Below are positions 1 to 9,407 of a stretch of 64,000 nucleotides of DNA, piece by piece. Source of the stretch: a virus. Numbering within the stretch: position 1 is the stretch's first letter; every line of letters starts with the position of its first letter. The notes under the pieces were generated by a model, which saw only the letters and a list, made by a program, of their open reading frames with translations, ran no database searches and had not been told where the DNA came from. The position numbers and the translations under genes are program-made. Where the stretch lies: the IMG/VR virus record IMGVR_UViG_3300049043_000112, positions 1 to 64,000 of that record. The stretch is one strand, 5' to 3'.

Positions 1-378
1 GGTATAGGAGCGAGAATGAATCATCTCCATAAACTCCCAGACCTTCATACACGCTTCCAGTTCAGGAAGTGAACAGTATGGAGCAAACGCCATACCAGGT
101 CCTCTTCCCTGAACAGAATCCAGCATAACCTGATACTTTAGGTTGCTGGTAAAGATATGTTTTTGCTCTGGGCGTAGCATATGATAATCGCTACGATCTT
201 TTTGAAGAGAAACCTCTTCGGGTCTCCAGAAATAACCCAATTGTTGTGTTGTTAGTTTATCAAATATTGGATACTTGTAAGAATCATATCTTTGAATCCC
301 TAGTGGTTGTCCAAAAAACATTGGCTGCTTTTTAGTATCCACTTCCTGAGGATTAAAAACGGTCATTGATTCGACCAC
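1..378 (-). CDS. nrdB: Ribonucleotide reductase small (beta) subunit NrdB, partial
   Basis: N-terminal part of the class Ia ribonucleotide reductase radical subunit, which with NrdA makes deoxyribonucleotides for phage replication. The frame is open from the start to the window edge and the rest is missing. The peptide includes MFFGQPLGIQRYD and QLGYFWRPEEVSL, typical of phage NrdB. I chose the GTG at 378 because GGAGG lies 8 bases upstream (387-391); an ATG at 366 in the same frame is the alternative. It follows nrdA by about 22 bases, so the two are probably cotranscribed. The iron ligands lie at or beyond the window edge, so activity cannot be judged. Confidence 0.9.
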   Translation of the reverse strand, partial: MVESMTVFNPQEVDTKKQPMFFGQPLGIQRYDSYKYPIFDKLTTQQLGYFWRPEEVSLQKDRSDYHMLRPEQKHIFTSNLKYQVMLDSVQGRGPGMAFAPYCSLPELEACMKVWEFMEMIHSRSYT

Positions 379-400
379 TGCTTTTTCCTCCAAACCTGTT

Positions 401-2712
401 TTAAATCTTACAAGACTCACAATCTTCCTCCTCTGCGTTTTCTAGTTGAGAAATTAAATCTTCAAGAGACTGTTTGGTTTCTTCAACCTCATCAGTCTTA
501 TGGTCATATGTATTTTGATAATAACTGGTTTTCCAGACCGTACTTATATGTAGTTAAAAGGTCTTGTGCCATTACTGAAGTAGGAACTTCATTATCTGGG
601 TAATTTTCTGGATTATAAGACCAGTTTCCAGAAATCGCCTGATCAAAGAATTTTTGCATAACAGCAACAATATGAATGTACCCGCGATTGCTAGGCATAT
701 CCCACAGAAGCGTATAGTTATTTTTAAGTGATTGATACTGGGGAACAATCTGCTTAAGTGGACCCTTCTTGGACTTCTTAATGGACAAGTATCCGCGAGG
801 TGGTTCGATTCCGTTTGTGGCATTTGACACAACGGAACTGCTCTCCGATGGCATCTGTGCGGACAATGTTGAGTTCCGTACACCGTACTGCTTAACCTGT
901 TCTCTAAGACTCTCCCAATCATATTTCAGTTCGTTAGCAACAATTTCATCTACGTCTTTCTTGTATGTATCAATAGGCAAAATTCCCTGTCCATACTTGG
1001 TACGATGAGAATATTCACACGCTCCTTTTTCTTTGGCAAGATTAACTGTTGCCTGGATCAAATAATACTGGAATGCTTCGGTCAGGTCGTGTACCAGTTT
1101 CCAGGCGCCAGGATCATCATAGTGCTCCCCGTGCTTGGCGAGATAATGTGCTAAACCAATAAAACCTACCCCAAGAGAACGACGTGCTCTAGTGGCGATT
1201 TCTGCTGCTTTGACGGGATATCCTTGGAAGTCAATCAGTTCATCCAGAGAACGAACTGAAAGGTCACAGAGACTATCCAGTTCTTCCATTGACTTGAGTT
1301 TGCCAACGTTCACTGCACTCAGAATACAAAGAGCAATTTCGCCATCAGGGTCATCAATATGCTGAATAGGTTTAGTAGGAAGAGTAATCTCCTGGCAAAG
1401 ATTACTCATTTCAACCTTATCCATAAAAGACGAATGAGAATTACAATGATCGATATTCATAATATAAACACGACCCGTTTCTGCTCTTTCTTTTAGAAGA
1501 TTAAGAAATGAGTTCTTGAGCTCCGACAGTTTTTCTTGGAATAGACTGATTTCGTTCATAAGATACATAAAGATCGTCAAATCGATCAGTCCCAAAAGCA
1601 TCATACAAGCCAGGAACGGAATGGGGAGAGAAGAGTGAAACTTCTTCGTTGCGGATGAATCGTTCATAGAAGAGTTTGCTAATTTGGATACTGTAGTCTA
1701 ACTTACGAACCCGATTATCCTCAGTTCCTTTATTATTTTTCAATACTAGGATGTCTTCTATTTCTTGGTGCCAGATTGGGAAGTGGACCGTTGCGCTTCC
1801 ACCTCTGATGCCATTCTGTGTACAGCATCGGACAGTGCTCTCAAACTTCTTGAGGAATGGGATAACCCCAGTATGAGCAACTTCTCCGCCTCTGATTTTG
1901 CTGTTGATGCCACGGATTCTGCCTGCGTTGATACCGATGCCCGCCCTTTGAGCAACATAGCGCATAATCGCCAGGTCGCTACTACCGATGCTATCGAGGG
2001 TGTCATCAACATCAACAAGAACACAACTAGCGTATTGTCGCAGTGGTGTCCTAACTCCTGCCATGATGGGAGTTGGAATGTTGATTTTATGCTTTGAGAT
2101 TGCATCGTAGTACTTCCTAACGTAGTCTAGACGGGTTTCTTTAGGATACTTTGAAAAGATTGTTGCCGCAATCAGAAGGTACATAAACTGTGGAGTTTCA
2201 TAAAGTTCACCAGAACTTCTGTCCTGCACGAGATACTTGTCAACGACCTGGCGTAGACCTGCATAAGTGAACAAATAGTCACGACTATGATCAATAAACG
2301 ACTCAAATTTATCAAACTCTTCATCGGAATACAGAGCAAGAATTTCAGGATCATAGACACCTCTACCAACGGCACGAAGGACGTGCTGCTTCACTGTGGG
2401 ACATTCGTGCATACGACCAAACAACTGCTTGCGGAGGGCAAACAGAAGCAGACGAGCAGCAACGAATTGATAATTAGGGTGGTCTAGATCAATCAAGTCA
2501 GAAGCAGAGCGAATTAAAATTTCTTGAATCTCTCCAGTGGTGATACCATCATAAAATTGGATGCCTGATTGCATCTCCACCTGAGATGCTGATACACCTG
2601 CTAGGTCTTTGCAGGATTCTTCCACCATAACGTGGAGTTTATTTAAATCAAGGGGTTCAGTTTTACCATTTCTCTTAACGACTTTCGTTCCGTTACTCAT
2701 ACCTTCTTCCAA
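401..2712 (-). CDS. nrdA: Ribonucleotide reductase large (alpha) subunit NrdA (two frame breaks)
   Basis: Catalytic subunit of aerobic class Ia ribonucleotide reductase. The N-terminus has an ATP-cone-like segment (TKVVKRNGKTEPLDL), the middle has the NrdA core (CVLVDVDDTLDSI, HCNSHSSF, LCQEITLPTKP, DPDGEIALC), and the C-terminus ends in CESCKI, the redox-active CxxC tail expected of NrdA. The reading frame shifts near 1505 and near 529; joining the three segments gives about 770 codons, close to T4 NrdA (754). The true stop is TAA at 401-403, found only after correcting the second shift. The start overlaps the end of the primase gene by 16 bases. No intron-sized insert is present, so the breaks look like single-base indels. 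Confidence 0.93.
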
Positions 2713-3695
2713 TTGTTAAATTTAATTTTTGCTTCTAAACCTGTGTATGTATTTGATTTTAACACATCCATAACATTAAGTCCAGCGAGCACCATATCAT
2801 TAATATCTTTTTGCTCGATGGATGTGGGCCAGATAATTACCTTGTCTCCTCTGTTAATGGTTTTTGATATTCGGTTGACGATTTCTCGATTGCGTGGTTC
2901 GTTATCAAAAACGTAAATATAATTGCGCCAACCAAACGACCCAATATCAACGTCGGACCCACACATAGCAACAGCATTTTTGATAAACGTGGAGTCAAAG
3001 GGTCCTTCAACGATGTAAATGGGTTCCGAAGAATCCACTTTATCGAGTCCATAAATCTTTGGTGCATCATCAGAGAGCATCACGGTAATATATTTAACAG
3101 GGCTAGGTCCGAGTGCTCTTCCCTGAAACCCAATAAAATTAGAGTCAGCATCATACATTGGTATAATAATACGACTCTCATCTCTACCTATAGTGTCAAA
3201 CGTAACTTTTTGGGAGTTTGTCCAATGTTTAAACTTGTCAGCAAAATAAAACTTTTCAGGATCAAGTTGCCTTTTTTCTAGGTATTCTTTGGCAATTGAT
3301 ACTTCTGATGCTTTAGGTAAATCCAACTTTTTCAGGTTTTTGGAATTTTCGCGTTTTGTGAAAAAGTCTGGTTTCTGAAAATTGAACTTGGGTTCCTCAA
3401 CCACAAAGTTTCTACCAGTGTGCCCTTCCTTAAACTTCTCAAGTGTATATTGCTTATGAAGTGTGGGATTTAACTCTTTCAGAAAGTTGTTGAAAGATAA
3501 ACTTGCCCCACAGTTATGACACTTGAAGTTTGTATTGTTCTTGACAGGATAAATGTATCCTCTTGTCTTGTTTTTATTCTTTTGAGAGTCGCCACAAAGA
3601 GGACATCGGAAGTTGTAGAGATCTGCCTTGACTCTCTTGAATTTTTGCAAACGTGACGAAACTAGTCCAATATACTTGGAGTCAATCAAATCCAT
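2697..3695 (-). CDS. 61: DNA primase gp61
   Basis: Primase that lays down RNA primers for lagging-strand synthesis with helicase gp41. The N-terminus has a zinc-binding pair, CPLC (residues 31-34) and CHNC (59-62). A Toprim-like segment around residue 225 reads YIVEGPFDSTFI, followed by FDNEPRNREIVNR, consistent with the acidic metal-binding residues. At 332 aa it matches T4 gp61 (342 aa). The frame is intact. It overlaps nrdA by 16 bases at its 3' end and lies just downstream of a small membrane protein gene. The identification is secure from zinc motif, Toprim motif and length together. Confidence 0.93.
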   Translation of the reverse strand: MDLIDSKYIGLVSSRLQKFKRVKADLYNFRCPLCGDSQKNKNKTRGYIYPVKNNTNFKCHNCGASLSFNNFLKELNPTLHKQYTLEKFKEGHTGRNFVVEEPKFNFQKPDFFTKRENSKNLKKLDLPKASEVSIAKEYLEKRQLDPEKFYFADKFKHWTNSQKVTFDTIGRDESRIIIPMYDADSNFIGFQGRALGPSPVKYITVMLSDDAPKIYGLDKVDSSEPIYIVEGPFDSTFIKNAVAMCGSDVDIGSFGWRNYIYVFDNEPRNREIVNRISKTINRGDKVIIWPTSIEQKDINDMVLAGLNVMDVLKSNTYTGLEAKIKFNNWKKV

Positions 3696-3704
3696 TATAA
3701 AGAG

Positions 3705-4058
3705 TTACTTTGCTCTTTCTATTGTAGCAGGGGTTAAGGAAGGAGTCAATGCTGGAACAATAGTTGGTGCTAAACCAATTAATACTATCGCAAGTGCAAC
3801 TACACCGCCAATCTGCCAACGGAACTGATATAAGTTATCAATTTTCACTTCCATATCTTCTACTTTCTTACAGAGTTCACCATCATCAGTTTTACACTGC
3901 TCTAAACGCTCATCATGAACAGCAAGCATTTTACAAATATTTTGATTTGTTTCACTTAATGTTTGAATTGCAGTATCAACTTTATCAATAATCTGTTCGT
4001 GCGCCTTAAAACGTTCTTGGAGCACCGCTAGTTGTACTTTAGAATCGTTACTGAACAT
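3705..4058 (-). CDS. Small coiled-coil protein with one C-terminal membrane segment
   Basis: A 117-aa protein starting MFSNDSKVQLAVLQERF. Residues 5-75 are heptad-rich and probably coiled coil. Residues about 85-110 (WQIGGVVALAIVLIGLAPTIV) form one strong membrane helix, and a short tail follows. An upstream in-frame ATG at 4118 lies inside the preceding gene and is a less likely start. Proteins of this layout are common next to the primase gene in T4-like cyanophages, with no proven function. The single-span, coiled-coil layout would fit an envelope-associated or spanin/holin-accessory role, but that is inference. It starts 4 bases after the stop of the preceding gene. Confidence 0.7.
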   Translation of the reverse strand: MFSNDSKVQLAVLQERFKAHEQIIDKVDTAIQTLSETNQNICKMLAVHDERLEQCKTDDGELCKKVEDMEVKIDNLYQFRWQIGGVVALAIVLIGLAPTIVPALTPSLTPATIERAK

Positions 4059-4062
4059 TGTT

Positions 4063-4269
4063 TTATTGTGGTGGTTTCCTTTTTTGCATCCAACGAGAGC
4101 GGGAACCTTTCCCACCATAGATATATTTTTTCTTCGGAGCAGACATTACAGGGTCATATCCCGCAACAGGACCTTTTGGGTCAGCAGCACCAGTAAATCC
4201 ACCGGCACCAGCAACCATACCCTCTTCTTTAAGAGTTCTAATAATAAAAATAACTTTATCAATATCCAT
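4063..4269 (-). CDS. Small glycine-rich conserved phage protein
   Basis: A 68-aa protein beginning MDIDKVIFIIRTLKEEG. I chose ATG 4269 because it overlaps the corrected stop of the upstream gene as TAATG; an in-frame ATG at 4296 lies inside that gene. After a short helical N-terminus comes a glycine/alanine stretch (AGAGGFTGAADPKGPVAGYD) and then a very basic tail ending SRSRWMQKRKPPQ. I do not recognise a function. The basic tail and the late-gene-like style suggest a virion or DNA-associated protein, but nothing in the sequence proves this. Confidence 0.65.
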   Translation of the reverse strand: MDIDKVIFIIRTLKEEGMVAGAGGFTGAADPKGPVAGYDPVMSAPKKKYIYGGKGSRSRWMQKRKPPQ

Positions 4270-4639
4270 TAGAGTGCCTGTAACTGAGAAAGACATTCAT
4301 TATCTTCTGGAATATCATGAATTTGAGTTCTAGGATATTCCGGAAACGATTTAAAAATAAAAGAAAACTTTTAATTGATGGCCAGAGTTCACTTTCTAAA
4401 TTATAAAAAAGTAAAGGAACTGTAGCATCATTAAAAACATTAAAAAGTATAATTAAATGATTTAATATTAGGTGGGTTTTGAGTTCACCAGTATTTTTAT
4501 ATCTCTTCAATAATCTTTTAACATACCTAATTCTCTTCAAATCAGTTTCAAAATCCTCCATAGTAATTGCTTGAGGATTTTCATAGAATTTTATAGCAAA
4601 TAACAAATAATTATTTTCATTCAATTCATCAAATCTCAT
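4269..4639 (-). CDS. Conserved hypothetical phage protein (one frame break)
   Basis: Starts MRFDELNENNYLLFAIKFYENPQAI and runs about 123 codons. The middle is helical and basic (KRIRYVKRLLKRYKNTGEL) followed by hydrophobic helices (HLILNHLIILFNVF). The frame breaks near 4350 in a T-rich run. In the shifted frame it continues SFPEYPRTQIHDIPEDNECL and ends QLQAL at TAA 4269-4271. That stop overlaps the next gene's start as TAATG, which is strong evidence for the corrected end. No known domain is recognised. It is cotranscribed with the two genes downstream. Confidence 0.65.
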
Positions 4640-4648
4640 ATTACATTA

Positions 4649-5209
4649 TCAGCTATTTGGGAATCTTGCGTTATCAGCAGCGTCAGTAGTTGTAGAAATT
4701 CCACCAGCAACTAATACTTCAGATTTAACTCTGAAGTTTCCGTGCGTATCAACATAAGTTGTAACACCAACCCATCCAGAGTGGGCAACTGCATAAGCAG
4801 CATTCTTACCACCAACAGTTCTACCTGCGGCAACCGTAGTTTCAGTAGAAGTTACACCAAATACTGCAGAGAATCTATTTGATTTTGCATCAGGTGTGAA
4901 ATATTGACCATCTTCAAGAGTGAATTTTGGTTTTTGACTTACAGTATATGCTGCACCAGTAATGGTATTTAATGTGGAATGAGGAATCAAGAATTGTGTT
5001 GAACCAATAGAAAGTAAAGTAGCAGAAGTTATTCCAGTGATTACTGCCTGCCCATATGTTCCACCAACACCAATTGTAATTACATCACCAGTAGAAATAC
5101 CAGCGGTTACAAAAGTGGTTCCAGTTCCGGTAATTGTTTCTGCAGAAAGATTAACGGTTACCGTTCCAGTTAGACTGCTAAAAGATTCTTTATTGCCCCA
5201 AAGAGACAT
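4649..5209 (-). CDS. Virion structural protein
   Basis: A 186-aa protein rich in Gly, Thr, Ser and Val, beginning MSLWGNKESFSSLTGTVTVN. It has the beta-rich pattern of cyanophage virion proteins: a 'GTGTTFVTAGISTGDVI' segment, a TSATLLSIGSTQFLI repeat-like strand, and a conserved tail GWVGVTTYVDTHGNFRVKSE. This family is repeatedly found as a structural protein in T4-like cyanophages, but its place in the particle is not known to me. A TATAAATA late promoter lies 32 bases upstream, right after a terminator, so it begins its own late transcript. Confidence 0.8.
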   Translation of the reverse strand: MSLWGNKESFSSLTGTVTVNLSAETITGTGTTFVTAGISTGDVITIGVGGTYGQAVITGITSATLLSIGSTQFLIPHSTLNTITGAAYTVSQKPKFTLEDGQYFTPDAKSNRFSAVFGVTSTETTVAAGRTVGGKNAAYAVAHSGWVGVTTYVDTHGNFRVKSEVLVAGGISTTTDAADNARFPNS

Positions 5210-5240
5210 GTGCCTTACCTATAAATTCTTTTTCTATTCA

Positions 5241-5248
5241 TATTTATA
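5241..5248 (-). promoter_or_regulatory. T4-type late promoter (TATAAATA)
   Basis: The minus strand reads TATAAATA, the sequence used by gp55-directed late transcription. It lies 32 bases upstream of the structural gene at 5209 and directly abuts the T-tract of the terminator at 5248-5276. Confidence 0.75.
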
Positions 5249-5276
5249 AAAAAAGGAGACCTTAAGTTTGGTCTCC
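5248..5276 (-). terminator. Intrinsic terminator
   Basis: On the minus strand GGAGACC (5276-5270), an 8-base loop and GGTCTCC (5261-5255) form a perfect 7-bp stem followed by seven T. It closes the transcript of the genes at 5296-8322. Confidence 0.88.
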
Positions 5277-5295
5277 AATTATTTTTTAAATTAAC

Positions 5296-5476
5296 TTAGG
5301 GAGTAATATCTTTTGCACCCTTTTTCTTTAGTTGCTCTTAAGCTTGAAGAAGAATAAGTGAAAGAATACCGTTAGATTTTACTTTTGGGTTTGCTCCTAG
5401 TGCTTCTGAAACTGCAAACAGAACGGTTGCAATTAAAGTCTTGATTAGCAAGACACCAAGCGACGAGTGCTGACAT
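5296..5476 (-). CDS. Small hydrophobic membrane protein, broken frame
   Basis: About 59 codons starting MSALVAW at ATG 5476, preceded by one of the strongest ribosome binding sites in the window (AGGAGG, 5 bases before the ATG). The frame breaks within the first 12 codons. It then continues LLIKTLIATVLFAVSEALGA, NPKVKSNGILSLILLQA, an in-frame TAA at 5338-5340, and EQLKKKGAKDITP ending at TAA 5296-5298. It contains one or two membrane helices and a basic tail. Its size and pattern resemble small membrane proteins common in T4-like cyanophages; a holin-like role is only a guess. The frame break and nonsense codon may be sequencing errors. Confidence 0.6.
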
Positions 5477-5515
5477 AATAACCTCCTATAAAGAGTATCC
5501 TGTCCTATTTAGGAA

Positions 5516-7007
5516 TCAGTCTCTTGGAGAATGCATCATATCTTGTGCTCTTTGAGCAGCAGCACGACGCATTGCTACTTTTTGTTCTGGCGATCTAGGT
5601 CCACCATATTCACCAGCGGTTGGTGGTTTCTTACCAGGAACTTTTTTTTCACCTCTTGGTTTAACACCCATTCTACCCGTACCCATAGATTTAGCAACTA
5701 ATTCAAATGCTCGGTCACGGGGTTTTCTTGGAGTTTCTGATACCTTATCTTCCTTTCTTCTTTCATCAATTTGTTCTACTTCTTCAGCAGCAACCATTAC
5801 AATAGGATTTCTTGCTCCTCTAAATCTTGCAGCGGTTTTAGCAAGATTTACTGCTGTTGGAATTGAACGGGGATCCATTTTTTTATCTTTAATCCCCATT
5901 TTATCTTTATCTTCACATCCACCGTCTGCTGCTTCTTCTACTTTTTCAGGAAGACCCTTATGCTTTGTTTTAGCAAATTTCTTTGCTTCTTTCTTGGTCA
6001 TACCTTTAGCAGCTGCTGCTACTTCTGGAGATGCTGCCTTTTCACCTTTCTTAGCAGCATAAACCATTCCCATAAAACGCTGCTGTGCTTTACTGAGTGC
6101 CTTCTCTGATAATACAGGTCCTTCCATTTCATGGTGAGCAACTTGCATATAAGAAGTTACATTTCTTCCAACACCAGTTCCAGGAACTTCTGGATTAAGT
6201 TTAACAGTGTTTTTACCCTTCATCACATCAATTTGCTTATTATTTGCATCTTGATTAGATTTTTCATCATTTACTTCACCAAGAAATTCTTCAGATACAC
6301 CACCCTTCTTTGCAATTGCAGCACCACGAACATCTCTACGATGCTTCAAATACTTATCAGTCTTATCTACTTTACCATCATTATTTACGTCAGAATCTTC
6401 TTTGCCAACGGATCTAATTTTTCACCACGCTTTGCTCTTGCAGTCTGTTCACCTTTTTTCTTTCACCCTCATAAGGTTCACCATATCCCGTCATTTCAAC
6501 AGATTCAATATTTGGATTGGCACGAAGAGCACTAATCTTATCACGAGTTGCGTATCTTACATATGAACGACCATCTTTACCAGTAACTCTTACCTTATAC
6601 TTTCTATGTTCGGAAGACTCTAACTTTTCCATATAAGTTAGAACAATCGGTTCTTCTTCTTTTTGAACACCTTCAACAAATACCTTATATAATGCAGTTG
6701 CTACACTATTTGAAGCAAACTCTTCGATGTTAAAATCTTCTGCTTGCATTCCACCTTTACCAAATAACTTCTGCTTTACTATAGTCTTTTCTTGCTGACT
6801 CATATTACTATTTTGCATATATTGCGAATATGCCTGACGAAGAGGAAGTTCTTCTCTTCTGGCACGATAACGAATATCGTAAATTGCTTGCTTTGCTCTT
6901 TTTTCGGGAGACTTTCCACCTGCTTCCTTTTTATCTCCAGCAGCATCTGCATCCGCTGCAGGAGCGTGTTTTCTTGCTGGAAGCTCTTCAGCAATATGTT
7001 TTTTCAT
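5516..7007 (-). CDS. Virion-associated protein with EF-hand-like loop (two frame breaks)
   Basis: About 497 codons, start [14 protein letters not shown]. The N-terminal half has an Ala/Lys-rich segment and a compact domain with [20 protein letters not shown]. Two one-base A-tract losses at about 6430 and 6455 break the frame. Corrected, it reads [20 protein letters not shown] then the EF-hand-like loop [15 protein letters not shown]. The C-terminal 280 residues are Lys/Ala-rich and basic ([36 protein letters not shown]). Proteins with this GEQTAR/VGKED/EF-loop arrangement are frequent in cyanophages and are probably packaged or structural. A CATAAATA late promoter lies 33 bases upstream. Confidence 0.72.
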
Positions 7008-7016
7008 GAGTAAACT

Positions 7017-8322
7017 TTACTTCTTACTTTTTCTATACTTATTTATGAAATCAATTCCGTAAGCGACTCCACCAGGTTGAAGATTTTCTTTCCCAGTACC
7101 AACTGCTCCTGGAGTTTGTTTTGCAGCGTATTTGAAATATCCAGTAGTTCCAATTAATGTATTAGGTTTTCCAGGTTGTCTATACATTTTATCCATTTTA
7201 ACTTCAGTATATTCAACCAAATCTTTAATCCAAGATTTAAACATTTGACCAGATTCTGTTACACAGATAAGATAATTGGTACCTCTACGAATAATACGTC
7301 CTATTAATCCAGTATTTAAGTTTTCTACTTTTTCACCAAGTTTAAAAATTGTTTCTGTAAGATAATTTTCACGCAGATTTTGATAATCAAACTTTGGAGC
7401 AATTTGCCATATGTCCCAACCTTCCTTAACATTCATTGAACCACGAAGAATATTGAATAATTCTTTTGCCTCTGAAGGTTTGACTTCGGGAGGAAGACCG
7501 GATCTAAATGTTTTAAAATCTCCTTCTGCGGCAGCAAGTCTCATTCTTGATGCAGACATTCCTTCTACACCTTTTGCATCAGGGTCCCTATCGCCAGATG
7601 AAACGACTTCAATGTTATCAAAGTTATAAAGTTGTCCATTATATTGGTTAGAAAGTTTTTCAAACTCCTTGACTCTATCTGCACCACCAATAATTCTTAC
7701 ACCAGCATATCCATTATTATGTGCCATTTTGAGCACGTCAAATATAGTTTTAGTATTTGCATCATTAACAATATTTCCTGCATGATTTGGATAAAACTTT
7801 TGCATATAAGCAATCTTTGTATCGGGATCTAATGGATTCTTTTTCTTGTCCTGACTTCTTGAAGGAAAGATAAGATACTGCCCATCCTTATCCTGTGATG
7901 CTGCTTGTGCTGCAGTATCCATTAATTGTTGATGCCCAATTGTCAGGGGGATTGAAACGTCCAAAAGCAACAGTAAGAGTTCCTTTTGTTTTAGGTACAG
8001 GAAGATACTGTGCTGGCGGTTGTTCCTGGGATGCTTGTTGTTCAGGTGCTGGTGCTTGTTGTTGCGCTGCTGCTTGCTGCTGAACTAATGCTGGATCAGG
8101 TATATCCAGGAGATGCAATTGTTTTTTCTTTTTCAGTCTGTGCTGGATCTTTTCACCAACTCTCTGTCGCTTATTATAAAACTTTAATTTTCCACCTTCT
8201 GTTTTTGCTACGAATTCTCCCTGCTTATCATACCATCCACCATGACCGTCTCCAACAAGTCCAAGACGCTGTGCTTGCTGAGAGGCAGATGCTTCTGTTA
8301 TGAATTGGAAAAAACTTTTCAT
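7017..8322 (-). CDS. Nucleotidyltransferase (NMNAT/cytidylyltransferase-like) with capsid-targeting-like leader (one frame break)
   Basis: About 434 codons. Residues 1-10 (MKSFFQFITE, then A) resemble the T4 internal-protein leader MKTYQEFIAE|A cleaved by gp21. A basic domain and a Gln/Ala/Pro-rich linker follow. The catalytic domain begins TVAFGRFNPPTIGHQQLM, the (H/T)xGH nucleotidyltransferase motif, once one extra G near 7945 is removed. It continues with GVRIIGGADRVKEFEKL and EGMSASRMRLAA, resembling the ISSTxxR motif. After that comes a KOW-like segment (EKVENLNTGLIGRIIRRG) and a C-terminal motif KPNTLIGTTGYFKYA. The fold suggests adenylyl or cytidylyl transfer, perhaps NMN to NAD, but the substrate is not readable. 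Head packaging is inferred from the leader. Confidence 0.75.
7040..7047 (-). promoter_or_regulatory. Putative late promoter (CATAAATA)
   Basis: Minus-strand CATAAATA fits NATAAATA and lies 33 bases upstream of the gene starting at 7007, inside the last codons of the nucleotidyltransferase gene. Confidence 0.45.
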
Positions 8323-8360
8323 TATCTATTAAATATGTATCCAGTTACTCTTATATTATG

Positions 8361-8368
8361 TATTTATT
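8361..8368 (-). promoter_or_regulatory. Putative late promoter (AATAAATA)
   Basis: Minus-strand AATAAATA, about 39 bases upstream of the ATG at 8322, in a short AT-rich spacer at the end of the preceding gene. It fits NATAAATA and the expected late timing of a head-leader protein. Confidence 0.5.
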
Positions 8369-8374
8369 ATTATT

Positions 8375-9376
8375 TTATATCAATCCGACAAATTTACTTC
8401 TAGGAAATAGTTTAACATTTCCAGTAAGTCTAGATTTATATACGGCTTGTACTCTTAATCCTGCAAAATCTTTTCTACCTGCTAATCCTGCTGTTCTACT
8501 CGAATCTTTTCTTATTAAAATATATGGATCTTCACTAGAAGATTTTATTTGTTGTAAATTATTATACAATTTAACACAATTAACTTTTAAAATTAAATTA
8601 TTTTCATCCCAAGTAAAATGACTATCACCTGAAAATGTCTGTTTAACAATGGCACCATTCCCTAATATATCAGATCCAAATACAAAATTTGTTTTTTCAT
8701 AATCTGTAGTAGGAATGGCTATACCACTAATACCAAATCCAAAATCAACTTTGTTACCTATTCTTTTTATTTGTATTTCACCTTGCTCCTCCAGTGTTTC
8801 TAAAATAGAAACTGCTTGAGAACCATAAATTGTATCTGCAGATTCCCAAAATTCAGCAGTAGATTTTTTTAATGAAACTCTAAAAGTAGGAGCATTTAGT
8901 CTAAGCAAATTTACGTCAGATTTTTTTCTACCAGCAGTATCAGATCCAGAAGCTTCTGCAATTAAAACATTATCAACAACTACTGTTCTTCCAGATCCAG
9001 AAAAAACAACTGTTATTGTATGAAATGCTCCATATCCAGTATCAAGATATTTGTTAATTCCATTAACAAAGGCAATTTCCTTACCGATTCCAGCAGATTT
9101 ACTTCCTTGTCTAGATGCTGGTCGAGTAAAAACAATTTTATCACCAATCTGAACAACACCCAATGATGATACTTGATTTCCACCCTTACCATTTACCAAA
9201 GGTGTTTGATAACTAGGATTATAAAAAGCGCCTTTATCTTTGAATATTTCTGCAACTCTCCTCAAAACTGCTGATCTATCACCATCTGCCAATATTGCAA
9301 TACGATTTGCAGTTTTATTTTTAAAATTTATATATCCTAATTTTCTTAAAACTAATTCTATTTCAGGAATAGTCAT
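8375..9376 (-). CDS. Unrecognised 333-aa protein
   Basis: An intact frame, MTIPEIELVLRKLGY to KLFPRSKFVGLI. I do not recognise a family. The N-terminal ~50 residues look like a helical module (ANRIAILADGDRSAVLRRVA). The middle has GKEIAFVNGINKYLDTGYGA, followed by beta-rich segments with many Gly/Ser. A Lys/Glu/Asp pattern (KEIAFVNGINKYL ... DFGFGISG) could suit a nuclease-like fold, but no catalytic motif is clear. It lies between the tRNA pair and the leader-bearing nucleotidyltransferase. The tRNA-flanked position is a common place for accessory genes in these phages. Confidence 0.6.
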   Translation of the reverse strand: MTIPEIELVLRKLGYINFKNKTANRIAILADGDRSAVLRRVAEIFKDKGAFYNPSYQTPLVNGKGGNQVSSLGVVQIGDKIVFTRPASRQGSKSAGIGKEIAFVNGINKYLDTGYGAFHTITVVFSGSGRTVVVDNVLIAEASGSDTAGRKKSDVNLLRLNAPTFRVSLKKSTAEFWESADTIYGSQAVSILETLEEQGEIQIKRIGNKVDFGFGISGIAIPTTDYEKTNFVFGSDILGNGAIVKQTFSGDSHFTWDENNLILKVNCVKLYNNLQQIKSSSEDPYILIRKDSSRTAGLAGRKDFAGLRVQAVYKSRLTGNVKLFPRSKFVGLI

Positions 9377-9407
9377 TCAAATTAAGTTAACTTTTTAAAA
9401 TATTTAG

